Shown one piece after another: positions 25,231 through 34,123 of a stretch of DNA of 64,000 bases; positions within the stretch are counted from its first letter, which is position 1, and every line of letters starts with the position of its first letter. The notes under the pieces are model-generated. The model did no database searches. It saw only the letters and a list, made by a program, of their open reading frames with translations, and was not told the origin of the DNA. The translations under genes were made by a program, and so were the position numbers. The stretch is from Chloroflexota bacterium. GTDB lineage: Bacteria; Chloroflexota; Anaerolineae; Promineifilales; Promineifilaceae. The DNA lies in assembly GCA_018004935.1 (NCBI GenBank), contig JAGNBF010000027.1, positions 1 through 64,000 on the forward strand. Reading direction: 5' to 3'.

Positions 25231-26637
25231 ATGCGTTACCGGCGGAGTCGGCGTAAACATGGAGATAAAGATGCTGTGAGTGCAGGCATGATGTCATCGC
25301 GGCCGCAACACAACTCCTCTTCTGCCAGCTTGCACCGCCTACCCTATACGGCCCCTGCCTCTACCACCAACCGTGCCCAACGTCAGGCTACCATGCTCCA
25401 ACTCCAACAGCAACACGGCAACGCCTGGGTACAACGCCACCTGGCCGATGGCTCTCTACAGCGAGAGGAAACAAAGCCCGAGGAAAAGAAGAGTAATGTC
25501 GCCAGTGATAAAAATGACAACGGCAGTTTTAATCTGGGCCAATGGGTCAGTGGCAAAGTTTATGATTTGCTGAAAAAGGAGCTGGGGGATGAAAAGCTCA
25601 AGGCGTACAGCCAACAAATTGCGGGTAAAGCCACGGAGTTGCTTTTGGCGCAGGTGAAAGGGGCGACCGGGGAGCAGGACATCATCGAAAAGGCACGCAT
25701 GAAAGAGATCGCGGCCGCGCTCAGCCAGGATGTCGGGCAGGTCGTGCAAAGTATCTTCCAGTCACCGCAGGGCAAATCTTTGCGTGAAGCTCTGATGCGC
25801 GAGATCAAACAGGACCCGGGCCTGGCTATTGTGATGGTATTGTTGGGGCTTGCGGCCGCGGTCGCCGCCAATGCCGATATTCCTAAATTAGATGAAACCT
25901 TTAAACTGGGGGCCGGTTTTAGTGCCACCGGCAAAGCAGATCTGGGCAAATTCCGGGAAATTGTGGCCAAACAGGTTCAGGTAGGGCTGAACTTCACGAG
26001 CGAATATTTCCGGGCCGGTGTTCAAGGCAGTTACGCTGGTGAAGGGGAACAACAAGGCTTCGCCGCTGGTGCCGAAGCCGGTGTGGGGTCAAAAGAAGTT
26101 GAATTTAAGACCGATTTCAACATTTTCCAAAATGGGGAATTTAAACTCCATGCCCAAAATGCGCTGGATTTCAAGAAATTTGGCCTGACCGCCGGAGCTT
26201 CTTTCAGCAATATCAAGGGCTGGAAAGGAATTGGCGAGTTTCGCCTGGGTGAAAAAACCCACTACCTATCAACCAAAGTGGAAGTGGCCGGTGATGGCAA
26301 AGTCGGTCTCTTCTTTGAGCATAAGTTCGTTCGTGATCTGTCCCTTCTCTCTAACTCCCTGAAACTAGAAGGGAACAAAGCTACGATGGTCAACGAAGCT
26401 CAACTCAAAAATTTGTTTGGCGTGGAAGGGTTTAATGTCGGAGCCAATCTGGTGTCTGATCTGACTCACCGCTCCATTCAAGAGTTAGGGTTAAAGGCCG
26501 ACCTGAAACTACTGGGTGATCCCAAAGATGCCAGCCAGCCCACCCTCTTCCTGCGTTTTGATACTGCCTATACTGCCGGTAAAGATGGTCAAAAAGATGC
26601 GGCGACTGGGTTCCTCTTCCTGCGTGGGCAGTTCTAA
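25231..26637 (+). CDS. Putative eCIS cargo protein 3 with beta-barrel-like C-terminal half
   Basis: 468 residues, 11 bases after cargo 2, with AAGGGGG before the ATG. The motif STTNRAQRQATMLQLQQQHG then NAWVQRHL lies at 45-71. A helical segment follows (about 100-190), then a hydrophobic stretch LAIVMVLLGLAAAVAANAD near 192-210. From about 220 the chain is a run of alternating amphipathic strands (KLGAGFSATGKADLGKF, VQVGLNFTSEYFRAGVQGSY, GLTAGASFSNI, KVGLFFEHKFV, LFLRFDTAY) ending GFLFLRGQF. Terminal Phe and strand periodicity resemble outer-membrane barrels, so a pore-forming payload is conceivable. No homologous family is known to me. Confidence 0.6.
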   Translation: MRYRRSRRKHGDKDAVSAGMMSSRPQHNSSSASLHRLPYTAPASTTNRAQRQATMLQLQQQHGNAWVQRHLADGSLQREETKPEEKKSNVASDKNDNGSFNLGQWVSGKVYDLLKKELGDEKLKAYSQQIAGKATELLLAQVKGATGEQDIIEKARMKEIAAALSQDVGQVVQSIFQSPQGKSLREALMREIKQDPGLAIVMVLLGLAAAVAANADIPKLDETFKLGAGFSATGKADLGKFREIVAKQVQVGLNFTSEYFRAGVQGSYAGEGEQQGFAAGAEAGVGSKEVEFKTDFNIFQNGEFKLHAQNALDFKKFGLTAGASFSNIKGWKGIGEFRLGEKTHYLSTKVEVAGDGKVGLFFEHKFVRDLSLLSNSLKLEGNKATMVNEAQLKNLFGVEGFNVGANLVSDLTHRSIQELGLKADLKLLGDPKDASQPTLFLRFDTAYTAGKDGQKDAATGFLFLRGQF

Positions 26638-27310
26638 ATGAGCTACACACCCATCAGTTCCCCCCCCTGAAAAAAGCATTTGCCTGGTCATGGTAAGAAA
26701 ACCAATCTAAGGGTTGGCTCGGAATGATCCGACCAACGGGCAACTACTAAGCCTGTTGCCTGAGTTTGTCGAAGGCAAACCGGGTTTCGACAAGCTCAGC
26801 CCCCGAGCGGCTTAGTCGTTACGCCAACGGGCATAATCTGACATTTTTTCGCCGTGTCGCTTTATTGCCGCGTTGGGTTTATCCGAGGCCACCCCCACCC
26901 CTGGGGCGGGGTTAGGGGTGGGAGAAACCATATTACCTGACTATTTTTTTAAACAACAAGTGGACGATTGTAATCGTTCAGTCTTCCGAAGGTCTGTACC
27001 ACTGGTAAATACCTTTACGGAAACCTTCGGAAGGTTCATTCTCTCAGGGAACTGAACGCTTACGGACGATTTAAGAAATCGTCCTACAAATGGACAATTT
27101 ACCACATTGTCCTACAAAATTTCATCCGTCATGGTGTGACACAAGCCTGGGGGAAACCTCTGTGAAGAAGGAATAAAAAGACGAAACCGCTGTATTGCCT
27201 GATACAATCAAAATTGTTTTAGCGTTTATGATCGTAAATGGAATGGTGTGTGCGTTGTTTGAGCGGCGGAACAGCAAAAATTCGTTCCGATGACGTAAAG
27301 GTAGTGAGAA
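26638..27310. repeat. Repeat-filled intergenic region before the kinase gene
   Basis: No gene seen. It contains a CTTGTCGAAG palindrome (26756-26806), a GGCATAATCTGACATTTTTT module (26829-26870), a CACCCCTGGGGCGGGGTTAG module (26883-26925), an ACCTTCGGAAGGT-type inverted pair (26987-27033) and a GACGATTT...AAATCGTC pair (27063-27119). Versions of these recur across the window. About 190 bases of non-repeat sequence precede the next start codon and could hold a promoter that I could not define. Confidence 0.75.
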
Positions 27311-30300
27311 ATGACCAACATGGTAGGACAACAAATTGACAATTATCGGCTGGATGCGCTGTTAGGTGAAGGGGGCATGGGGGCCGTTTACCGCGCTCTT
27401 GATGTGAATCTGAACCGTTCGGTGGCTCTCAAAGTGATGCATGGACAACTGGCCCGGCAACCAGAATTCCAAAAACGATTTATGCAGGAAGCGCAAGCGG
27501 CCGCGCGTCTAAATCATCCCTCTATTGTCAATATTTTCCACTTTGGGGCACGGCCTGACTTTCTCTATATGGTGATGGAGTTTGTGCCAGGGATGAGTCT
27601 GGGAGCCACCATTCGTCGCCTGCAACAGTCTGGGCAGGTTATCGAAATCCGCGAAACCCTGGCTATTCTGGCTCAGGTAGCCGAGGCCCTCGGTTATGCC
27701 CATCGGCAGGGCATTGTGCACCGCGACATCAAACCCGACAATATTCTCTTGCGTAAGCTAGAGCAACCAGATCGTCCTGGTGAACCCCCTTTACGGGCCA
27801 TTGTTACCGATTTTGGGTTGGCGAAACTTATGGAGGGAGGGGTGCACACGGCAACGGGTACATTTATGGGCACCTTACCCTACATGTCCCCGGAGCAATG
27901 CCTGGGCAAAGATCTGGATGGTCGCTCTGATCTTTATTCGCTTGGGGTTATGATGTACCAGCTTACCACCGGGCAATTGCCCTTTGATATTAAGTCACCG
28001 ACGGATGCGGTGATGAAACACATGCGCGAAGTGCCCCCAGAACCGCGTGTCCTTAAGCCCGGTCTGCCTGTGGCGGTGGAAGCGGTTGTTAAAAAGGCCA
28101 TTGCTAAACAACCAACGGATCGTTTTGCTACCGGTGAGGAGATGGCTAAAGCGATGCGTCTGTCGGCTGGTCAACTGACTGCCGCTGATGTGACTACTTT
28201 TTCTGCCCCCCAGGCTACGCTGAGTTTGGTGACGCAACTGGTATCTGATAAATCACCAGTTCAGCCCAGCCATTTCGATACCAATTTGACGGCTTTACCG
28301 TATGAAGCCCAATTGATCATCGCTCAACAGGGTGTTGATCCGCGCACTACGCCGTTGGATAAACATAGCCTGACGTTGGGGCGGGGGGCTGATAATGATT
28401 TGACGTTGAACGGAGAGGGGGTTTCCCGTCACCATGCCCGGATTGAGCGCACGAGTACGGGTTGGCAGGTGGTGGATTTAGGTAGTACGAATGGTACGTA
28501 TTTGACGGGGGGGAAACTTCTGCCCAATGTGCCCCATGTGTGGGAAGCCGGTCAGGTATTGCGTGTTGGCCCATTCCATTTACGCTGGCGGCCCGCGGCC
28601 GCGCCCCAAATTTCTCCTTCCTTTGCCCCTACTTACCATCCTACCGCCGTGCAATCTTCGCCCCCGGGTAGCACTCAGGTTCTCAGCACCAGTGGTCAGC
28701 TCAGTGTAGTCCTAAACCCCACCCTGGCCGAGGTTGCCCCAGGTGAGCGGATCATGGTTCAGGTGGATTTGTTTAACCAGGGTACAGCGGTAGACCATTT
28801 TCGCATCCAGGTGGATGATATTCCGAAAGAGTGGGTGACAATTCCTCAAGATACGTTGCAACTGATGCCTGGCACACGCGGGGCGCTAACTTTTAGCCTG
28901 CAACCGCCACGAACAGAAGAGACTAAAGCTGGCCCCCACCCTTACCGTCTGCGGGTTGTCTCAACATTGAATACGAATGAAGCGGCTTCTGTAACCGGAC
29001 GGCTGGTGGTTAAGCCGTTTGTGGATTTTTATGTGGATATGCGTCCCACCCAACTGGTTAATGGGCAGAAGGCTCGTCTGTTGGTTAAGAATCAGGGGAA
29101 TGCACCGGCGGAATACCGGATCAGCGGCCGCGATGCTGGTGAAGCTATTCGTTATAGTTTACAGCCAGATCGCCTGGCGGCGACACCCGGCGAACGAGTT
29201 GTTACTGAGGTGACTCTTTCTGCCAAACAACGCCCCTTCATCGGTAGCCGCCAGATGTTGCCTTTCAGTCTGGTTATTCGCACGGCGACGGAGGAACAAA
29301 AGAATATTAATGGGCAGTTGACGGTATTGCCGCGTCTGCCGATGTGGGTTATTCCTTTGTTGGGGTTGATGCTACTGTTGTTGTGTGTCGCGGCCGCGGC
29401 CGCATTGACGGCGCTTAATAGCAGTAATCGTAATGCTACGGCAACCCGAGTAGCCCAATTAACTCTGGAAGCCGCACAGATTGCCCAAAATGAACAGGTA
29501 GCCCAGAGTACCGCCCAGGCGGCCACGGCCACGGCGGATGCGGCCGCGTTAGCCGGTGACAATGATGGTGATGGCCTTAGCAACAGTGATGAGACTGTGG
29601 CCGGTACTGATCGCAACAACCCGGATACGGATGGAGATGGCCTTTCCGATGGGCAAGAGATTAACCAATTTGGGACATCACCCAAGAATCAAGATTCCGA
29701 TGGTGATACCCTGACCGATGGCGACGAAGTCAATACGCATCACACATCCCCTACCAATGCCGATACTGATAACGATAATGTTGCTGATGGGGTAGAAATC
29801 AATTTAGGCACAGACCCCAAACTACCACCGGTCGCGACTGTCCCCCCCACCGCATCACCTACAGAAGCCCCAACCCATGCCGCGACAGCTACAGCAACGC
29901 CTACAACCGTTACGCTTACCCCTACGGCAACCCCTACAACCTTTCCCGCCGGTTACTGGCATGGCTCTTGGGAGAGTGAGTGTGAATATCTTATTTGCGG
30001 CCGCCTACAACTCCTCCATGATGCCACCCAAAACACCGTAACCGGCTCCTTTGCTGAGGGTGCGGGAATATTAGTTGGCATTTATGAGAATAATTGGCTC
30101 CACGGAACCTGGTCTGCCAGTGGGCAAAGTGGCTCATTTGATTTTTGGATTGCCCCCGATGGTCTTAGCTGGTATGGCAATTGGAACAAAAGCTACGATT
30201 GGTGCGGCTATCGTGAGGGTGGCGTAGCGCCCGTACCTTGTGGGGTGGCTACCTGGTATGGCGAATGGGACACAGAATGTTCTACCTCTGGTTGTGCCTT

Positions 30301-30628
30301 GATGACGCTAGAGCAAAACGGGGAATTTGTGGAAGGTGCGTATGCTGATGGAGCCGGAACATTATCCGGTACGGTTGCCGGTACTGTGCTGACCGGTAAC
30401 TGGGTTCGCACCAATAATTCTGGTTCAGTGAAATTTTTTATGCAGGATGAAGGGGTGCAATTTAATGGGAACTGGAATGACGATTTCCCCTGGTGTGGAC
30501 ATCGGCAAGGAGCGTCAGATCCTGATCCCTGTTATGCCCAATCAGTCACTGTGTTTTTTCCGCCCCTTATTCTCGTCACATTGCAACCTATTTTGCCCAT
30601 CATCCCTCTACCCACCGCAACACCTTAA
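27311..30628 (+). CDS. Membrane Ser/Thr kinase with FHA domain, TSP3 calcium repeats and duplicated extracellular domain
   Basis: 1105 residues. The kinase domain is intact: GEGGMGAVYRALD, VALKVM, HRDIKPDN (HRD at 137-139), TDFGLAKL and YMSPEQC. An FHA domain follows near 355-410 (LTLGRGADNDLTLN, VSRHHARIE, LGSTNGTYL). Two Ig-like NEW3-type segments come next, then one membrane helix (WVIPLLGLMLLLLCVAAAAA, about 678-700). Outside are thrombospondin type 3 Asp-rich calcium repeats (about 750-838, DGDGLSDGQE), a Thr/Pro linker and two copies of a Trp/Cys domain (YWHGSWESECEYLICG; TWYGEWDTECSTSGCA). It probably senses an envelope signal and phosphorylates partners carrying, or read by, FHA domains. 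It lies inside the eCIS region. Confidence 0.93.
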   Translation: MTNMVGQQIDNYRLDALLGEGGMGAVYRALDVNLNRSVALKVMHGQLARQPEFQKRFMQEAQAAARLNHPSIVNIFHFGARPDFLYMVMEFVPGMSLGATIRRLQQSGQVIEIRETLAILAQVAEALGYAHRQGIVHRDIKPDNILLRKLEQPDRPGEPPLRAIVTDFGLAKLMEGGVHTATGTFMGTLPYMSPEQCLGKDLDGRSDLYSLGVMMYQLTTGQLPFDIKSPTDAVMKHMREVPPEPRVLKPGLPVAVEAVVKKAIAKQPTDRFATGEEMAKAMRLSAGQLTAADVTTFSAPQATLSLVTQLVSDKSPVQPSHFDTNLTALPYEAQLIIAQQGVDPRTTPLDKHSLTLGRGADNDLTLNGEGVSRHHARIERTSTGWQVVDLGSTNGTYLTGGKLLPNVPHVWEAGQVLRVGPFHLRWRPAAAPQISPSFAPTYHPTAVQSSPPGSTQVLSTSGQLSVVLNPTLAEVAPGERIMVQVDLFNQGTAVDHFRIQVDDIPKEWVTIPQDTLQLMPGTRGALTFSLQPPRTEETKAGPHPYRLRVVSTLNTNEAASVTGRLVVKPFVDFYVDMRPTQLVNGQKARLLVKNQGNAPAEYRISGRDAGEAIRYSLQPDRLAATPGERVVTEVTLSAKQRPFIGSRQMLPFSLVIRTATEEQKNINGQLTVLPRLPMWVIPLLGLMLLLLCVAAAAALTALNSSNRNATATRVAQLTLEAAQIAQNEQVAQSTAQAATATADAAALAGDNDGDGLSNSDETVAGTDRNNPDTDGDGLSDGQEINQFGTSPKNQDSDGDTLTDGDEVNTHHTSPTNADTDNDNVADGVEINLGTDPKLPPVATVPPTASPTEAPTHAATATATPTTVTLTPTATPTTFPAGYWHGSWESECEYLICGRLQLLHDATQNTVTGSFAEGAGILVGIYENNWLHGTWSASGQSGSFDFWIAPDGLSWYGNWNKSYDWCGYREGGVAPVPCGVATWYGEWDTECSTSGCALMTLEQNGEFVEGAYADGAGTLSGTVAGTVLTGNWVRTNNSGSVKFFMQDEGVQFNGNWNDDFPWCGHRQGASDPDPCYAQSVTVFFPPLILVTLQPILPIIPLPTATP

Positions 30629-31265
30629 AAGTAATGGGATGGTTGAAGATGGGTGTTCTTTGAGCACGTTATACCCCTCACGGTCATTATTGGTGGCTCG
30701 GTCAGGAGACTGGTCACAGCGTAAAAGCGCCATAATTGACCGTGAACAGTATAACCATGCCCTGGGGATAAACAGCCTGATTGTTGATCAAAATATTAAT
30801 TGGGTAATGAGTTGATTCGCCCATCCCCCTGCGCTTTCCGGCGGGAAGGGGGAAACACCAGGCACATGAGAAAGTTCCCCACCCCTGGGGGTGGGGTTAG
30901 GGGTGGGGGAAACCTATTACCTGACTATTTTGGCTTTTTGGGAATTCAGGGGGTTGACAGCAGATGTACGGGCTGGCCTTGTGCCTGCCCGGTGTGGGGC
31001 AACCACAAGGGTTGCCCGTACCCCACGAAATCCCCAAGACCCACTATTTTTTTAAACAACAAGAGCGTGGAACGAGCACCTATTGCTGGATCCGGGCCAA
31101 ACTCCTTCGGCAATAATTATTCAGGCAGGATACAATAATGAAACTTCACAGGTGGGGCACGGCTCTGCCTGAGCTTGTCGAAGGCGGGGCGGGGCTTCGA
31201 CAAGTTCAGCCCTCGAGGACGTGTATTGTTATAAAATTTGTATTACACAACTTTGGGAAGTAGTT
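30629..31265. repeat. Repeat-filled intergenic region
   Basis: No gene seen. It holds a GGTCTCCTGACCG-family copy (30690-30718), a CACCCCTGGGGGTGGGGTTA module (30873-30912), a full copy of the 110-bp family (30934-31042) and a CTTGTCGAAG palindrome (31163-31217). Confidence 0.8.
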
Positions 31266-32018
31266 ATGAACACAAATACGCGCTCAGGACAAAAACAAGG
31301 TATCGTTATAGTAGTGGTGATGATCATAGTTTGTCTTTGCCTGGTCTGTGTTGTGGCTGGGCTTTATGTGTATTTGGGGCCTGGTTTGCCGGTGGATTTT
31401 GAGAATGGGGGTGTGACGGCACTGCCCCCCGAGATTTCCGAAGGTATGACGCCGGTGATCGCCGTTAGTGTGGCCGTTACGCCTACTGTTACCGTACAAC
31501 CTACCCTGACTAGCCCCGCGGCCGCGACCATTGCTGTTGTTACTCCCTTACCAGCTTCACCTATTGCGGCCGAAAATGTAGCCACACCCTCCCCATCCTT
31601 TGGTGAAGAGCCTACTCTTTTCCCCACCGCCACCCCTGAACCCACGACCAGTAGTGGGGGGAGTGGTGTTCCGGCTCCCCGGTTACTTAACCATACCAAT
31701 TGTGAGGGTAGTATCAGCACCTTTGATCGGGGAAATCGGATTGAATTTCGCTGGACATGGACGCAACGGGTAAATGCCGAGGGGAACTATTATCTGGAAG
31801 TACGGATTGGGCCGCGTGGGGCCAGTACCCTTGCCAGCACTGGTCGCATTGGCAATGAAGCGTTACTTGATCCGGCCCAAAACATCTGGAAAGTGGAGAT
31901 AGCCGTCTCTTCTTTTTATCGTGATACCGCCAATGATTATGAATGGCAGGTGGCGTATATGAATAACAACCAACGCACCGTCATAGCTTCGGGGCGAGGT
32001 TGTTTTAACATTCGTTAG
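31266..32018 (+). CDS. Membrane-anchored Thr/Pro-rich protein with C-terminal beta domain
   Basis: 250 residues from the ATG at 31266. Residues about 9-35 form an N-terminal membrane anchor (GIVIVVVMIIVCLCLVCVVA). A Pro/Thr/Ala-rich stalk follows (about 60-135), then a globular domain: LLNHTNCEGSISTFDRG, IEFRWTWTQRVNAEGNYYLE, YEWQVAYMNNNQ and a final Cys near SGRGCFNIR. The two Cys could pair. The architecture is like the extracellular part of chloroflexal kinases, but there is no kinase domain. It lies between the kinase and the DUF4157-like gene. Function unknown; it may be a surface sensor or docking protein. Confidence 0.7.
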   Translation: MNTNTRSGQKQGIVIVVVMIIVCLCLVCVVAGLYVYLGPGLPVDFENGGVTALPPEISEGMTPVIAVSVAVTPTVTVQPTLTSPAAATIAVVTPLPASPIAAENVATPSPSFGEEPTLFPTATPEPTTSSGGSGVPAPRLLNHTNCEGSISTFDRGNRIEFRWTWTQRVNAEGNYYLEVRIGPRGASTLASTGRIGNEALLDPAQNIWKVEIAVSSFYRDTANDYEWQVAYMNNNQRTVIASGRGCFNIR

Positions 32019-32066
32019 TGAAATCGTTCGCGATTAACTTAGGATTGACGATTAGATAAGTTGGGT

Positions 32067-32232
32067 CTTGGGGATTTTGTGGGGTACGGGCAACCCTTGT
32101 GGTTGCCCCACACTGGGCAGGCACAAGGCCAGCCCCTACAGTTGATGTCAACCCCCTGAATTCCCAAAGAGCCAATAAATTGAACAGTTGCTGTGATCGG
32201 TCTCCTGACCGCGCCACCCAGGTTAATTTTGG
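32067..32232. repeat. 110-bp family copy (inverted) followed by GGTCTCCTGACCG-family copy
   Basis: 32067-32172 is the minus-orientation copy of the 16488 family. 32185-32232 reads GCTGTGATCGGTCTCCTGAC and onward. The latter overlaps an in-frame start at 32193, so the next gene was started at 32244. Confidence 0.85.
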
Positions 32233-32243
32233 ACGATTATTTA

Positions 32244-33044
32244 ATGGGCGTAATGGGTGATCTGAACGGGCTAGAGGCCCTTTTTTACTGGCTGGCTGAA
32301 CGATTACATGACGCGGCCGCGTGGCCTATTAACCTGGTGCGGGATTTACCGCGCCGGGTGGGCCGTTTGTTGCGTTTAGCCCTCTCTGGGCTGAAGGGTT
32401 TGCCTCACCTGTTGGTTGAATTAGGGCAAAAAAAGCCAAATGGCTGGGCCACCTGGAGCAAACAGTGGGGACGAGCCTTTGTTTTTGGGACGCATCAGTT
32501 ATTGTGTTACCTGTTTGACCTGATAGGGGGACCGGAACTGGCCCAGTTTTTCATGCATCTGGTGATGCCCACGACATCCCTTACGGTAACGGAGATGGGC
32601 GCTGTAGCCCAGGTATTAGGCCCTGTGGCGTTGCGTTTTGGGGAAGTGCGGGTGGCGCAAGGGGGGATACTGCCGTTCATTTTTCGCAGGAACGGGGCAC
32701 GGGCGTTTGCTTTGTGGCACACCATTCATTTGCCAGCACGCGGCCGCGAAGATCTCTCCCTCATCGTCCATGAAGTCACCCACATCTACCAATACGAACA
32801 AATTGGTTCCATCTACATTGGCGAAGCCCTACACGCCCAGTGGACTTTAGGCCGTGGGGCATATCATTATGGTGGAGCCGAAGGGTTACGACAGGCACAC
32901 CATAGCGGCAAACCATACAAAGCCTACACCCGTGAACAACAAGCCCAAATCGCCCAAGATTATTACCTGCTCTCTTGCCGCCAGGATAACCAGACCCAAC
33001 ATTACACCCCCTATATCCAGGCCTTACAAAAGGGGCAATTTTGA
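32244..33044 (+). CDS. Divergent DUF4157-like protein with HEVTH motif
   Basis: 266 residues from the ATG at 32244. The N-terminal 110 are helical and basic (LVRDLPRRVGRLLRLAL). A DUF4157-like core follows: LTVTEMGAVAQVLGP, LRFGEVRVAQGG, ARAFALWHTIHLPA, then LSLIVHEVTHIYQYEQIG. Here the family's HELTHVxQ appears as HEVTHIYQ. The region after it (GEALHAQWTLGRGAYHYGG, EQQAQIAQDYYLLSCRQ) is longer than in the 6954 protein. It precedes the FHA-gpI baseplate gene by 89 bases, so it is likely part of the injection system's second gene cluster. Whether the zinc motif is catalytic is unknown. Confidence 0.7.
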   Translation: MGVMGDLNGLEALFYWLAERLHDAAAWPINLVRDLPRRVGRLLRLALSGLKGLPHLLVELGQKKPNGWATWSKQWGRAFVFGTHQLLCYLFDLIGGPELAQFFMHLVMPTTSLTVTEMGAVAQVLGPVALRFGEVRVAQGGILPFIFRRNGARAFALWHTIHLPARGREDLSLIVHEVTHIYQYEQIGSIYIGEALHAQWTLGRGAYHYGGAEGLRQAHHSGKPYKAYTREQQAQIAQDYYLLSCRQDNQTQHYTPYIQALQKGQF

Positions 33045-33133
33045 GCTACAATGAGCCGTATTCATCCCCGATCCGTGCTTTTATCTGTTTATAACTATCT
33101 TCTAAACCAATACCCATGCACAAGGAGTTCAAA

Positions 33134-34123
33134 GTGGCTGAATATATCATCCGCTTAACCATTGAAGGGCCAGAGGGCGTACAAAAACTTGTTGTTCCAC
33201 CTGGGGTAATGACAATGGGACGACAGCCTGGGAATGAGATTCACCTGAACCACCAGATGGTTTCCCGGCAACATGCCCGTCTCGAAAATAAGCTGAGAGG
33301 TTGCACCCTCATGGATCTGGGCAGTGCCAACGGGACTATCTTGAATAATGAGCGGTTGACCGAAAATATACCTTATCCATTAACGGATCAGGCCGTTATT
33401 CAAATTGGCCCCTTTACCCTGCTCTACGAACAAACACCCATCGTTGTCATTAGTGCCGAGCCAATCGCTCCCGTTCAACCCGTAGAACCGGATATACCAG
33501 CCAATGTTCCCCCAGAGCGGGTTCCTGCTGTGGGTCACGCGGTACAACCCCCTGGTCATTCTGATAATGGAGATAGTCCTCAATCTATGCCCCCACAACG
33601 ACCACCCCGCCCTGTGGCTCCCGATTATTCCACCTTGCCCCCAGGTATGTCGCCACAAAGCGACCGTTATCTGCAATATTTGCCAGGGATTTATCAGAAC
33701 GAATTCATGGGGCGGCTGTTAGGTATGCTGGAAGCCATTATGGCACCTATTGAATGGAATATAGACAACTTCGACCTTTACCTGGATCCCAAAACCGCTC
33801 CCCCTGAATTTCTTCCCTGGTTAGAAAGCTGGTTTGGTTTGCCCTTTGATTCCACCTGGAGCAATGAACAAAAGCGAATGCTCATTCAGGAGGCCAGTCA
33901 CATTTATGCCCGCCGGGGTACCCATTGGTCATTGAGTCGAGTGTTAGAGATTTACACAGGTGTTAAGCCAGAAATAGACGACAAAGATGAGAGCCTGACC
34001 GATTTTTCTTTTTCCGTTAAGATTCCTCTGGATGAGCGCCAAGTGAAACGAGAATTGGTGGAAAATTTGATTAACACCTACAAACCCGCCCATACGCAAT
34101 ACACACTATCATTTACCGGGTAA
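33134..34123 (+). CDS. FHA domain fused to phage tail protein I (gpI/Afp12-like baseplate protein)
   Basis: 329 residues from the GTG at 33134, which has AAGGAG at 33122-33127. An in-frame ATG at 33116 has no such site. Residues about 1-105 are an FHA domain with the phosphopeptide-binding residues present: MTMGRQPGNEIHLN, VSRQHARLEN, LGSANGTILNN. A Pro-rich linker (about 110-175) leads to the tail-protein-I domain: YLQYLPGIYQNEFMGRLLGM, IEWNIDNFDLYLDPKTAPPE, FLPWLESWFGLPFD, ARRGTHWSLSRVLEIYTGVK. That domain normally builds the eCIS baseplate together with gpJ. The fusion puts a phosphothreonine reader on a structural baseplate part and is the most suggestive gene of the window. Confidence 0.9.
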   Translation: MAEYIIRLTIEGPEGVQKLVVPPGVMTMGRQPGNEIHLNHQMVSRQHARLENKLRGCTLMDLGSANGTILNNERLTENIPYPLTDQAVIQIGPFTLLYEQTPIVVISAEPIAPVQPVEPDIPANVPPERVPAVGHAVQPPGHSDNGDSPQSMPPQRPPRPVAPDYSTLPPGMSPQSDRYLQYLPGIYQNEFMGRLLGMLEAIMAPIEWNIDNFDLYLDPKTAPPEFLPWLESWFGLPFDSTWSNEQKRMLIQEASHIYARRGTHWSLSRVLEIYTGVKPEIDDKDESLTDFSFSVKIPLDERQVKRELVENLINTYKPAHTQYTLSFTG

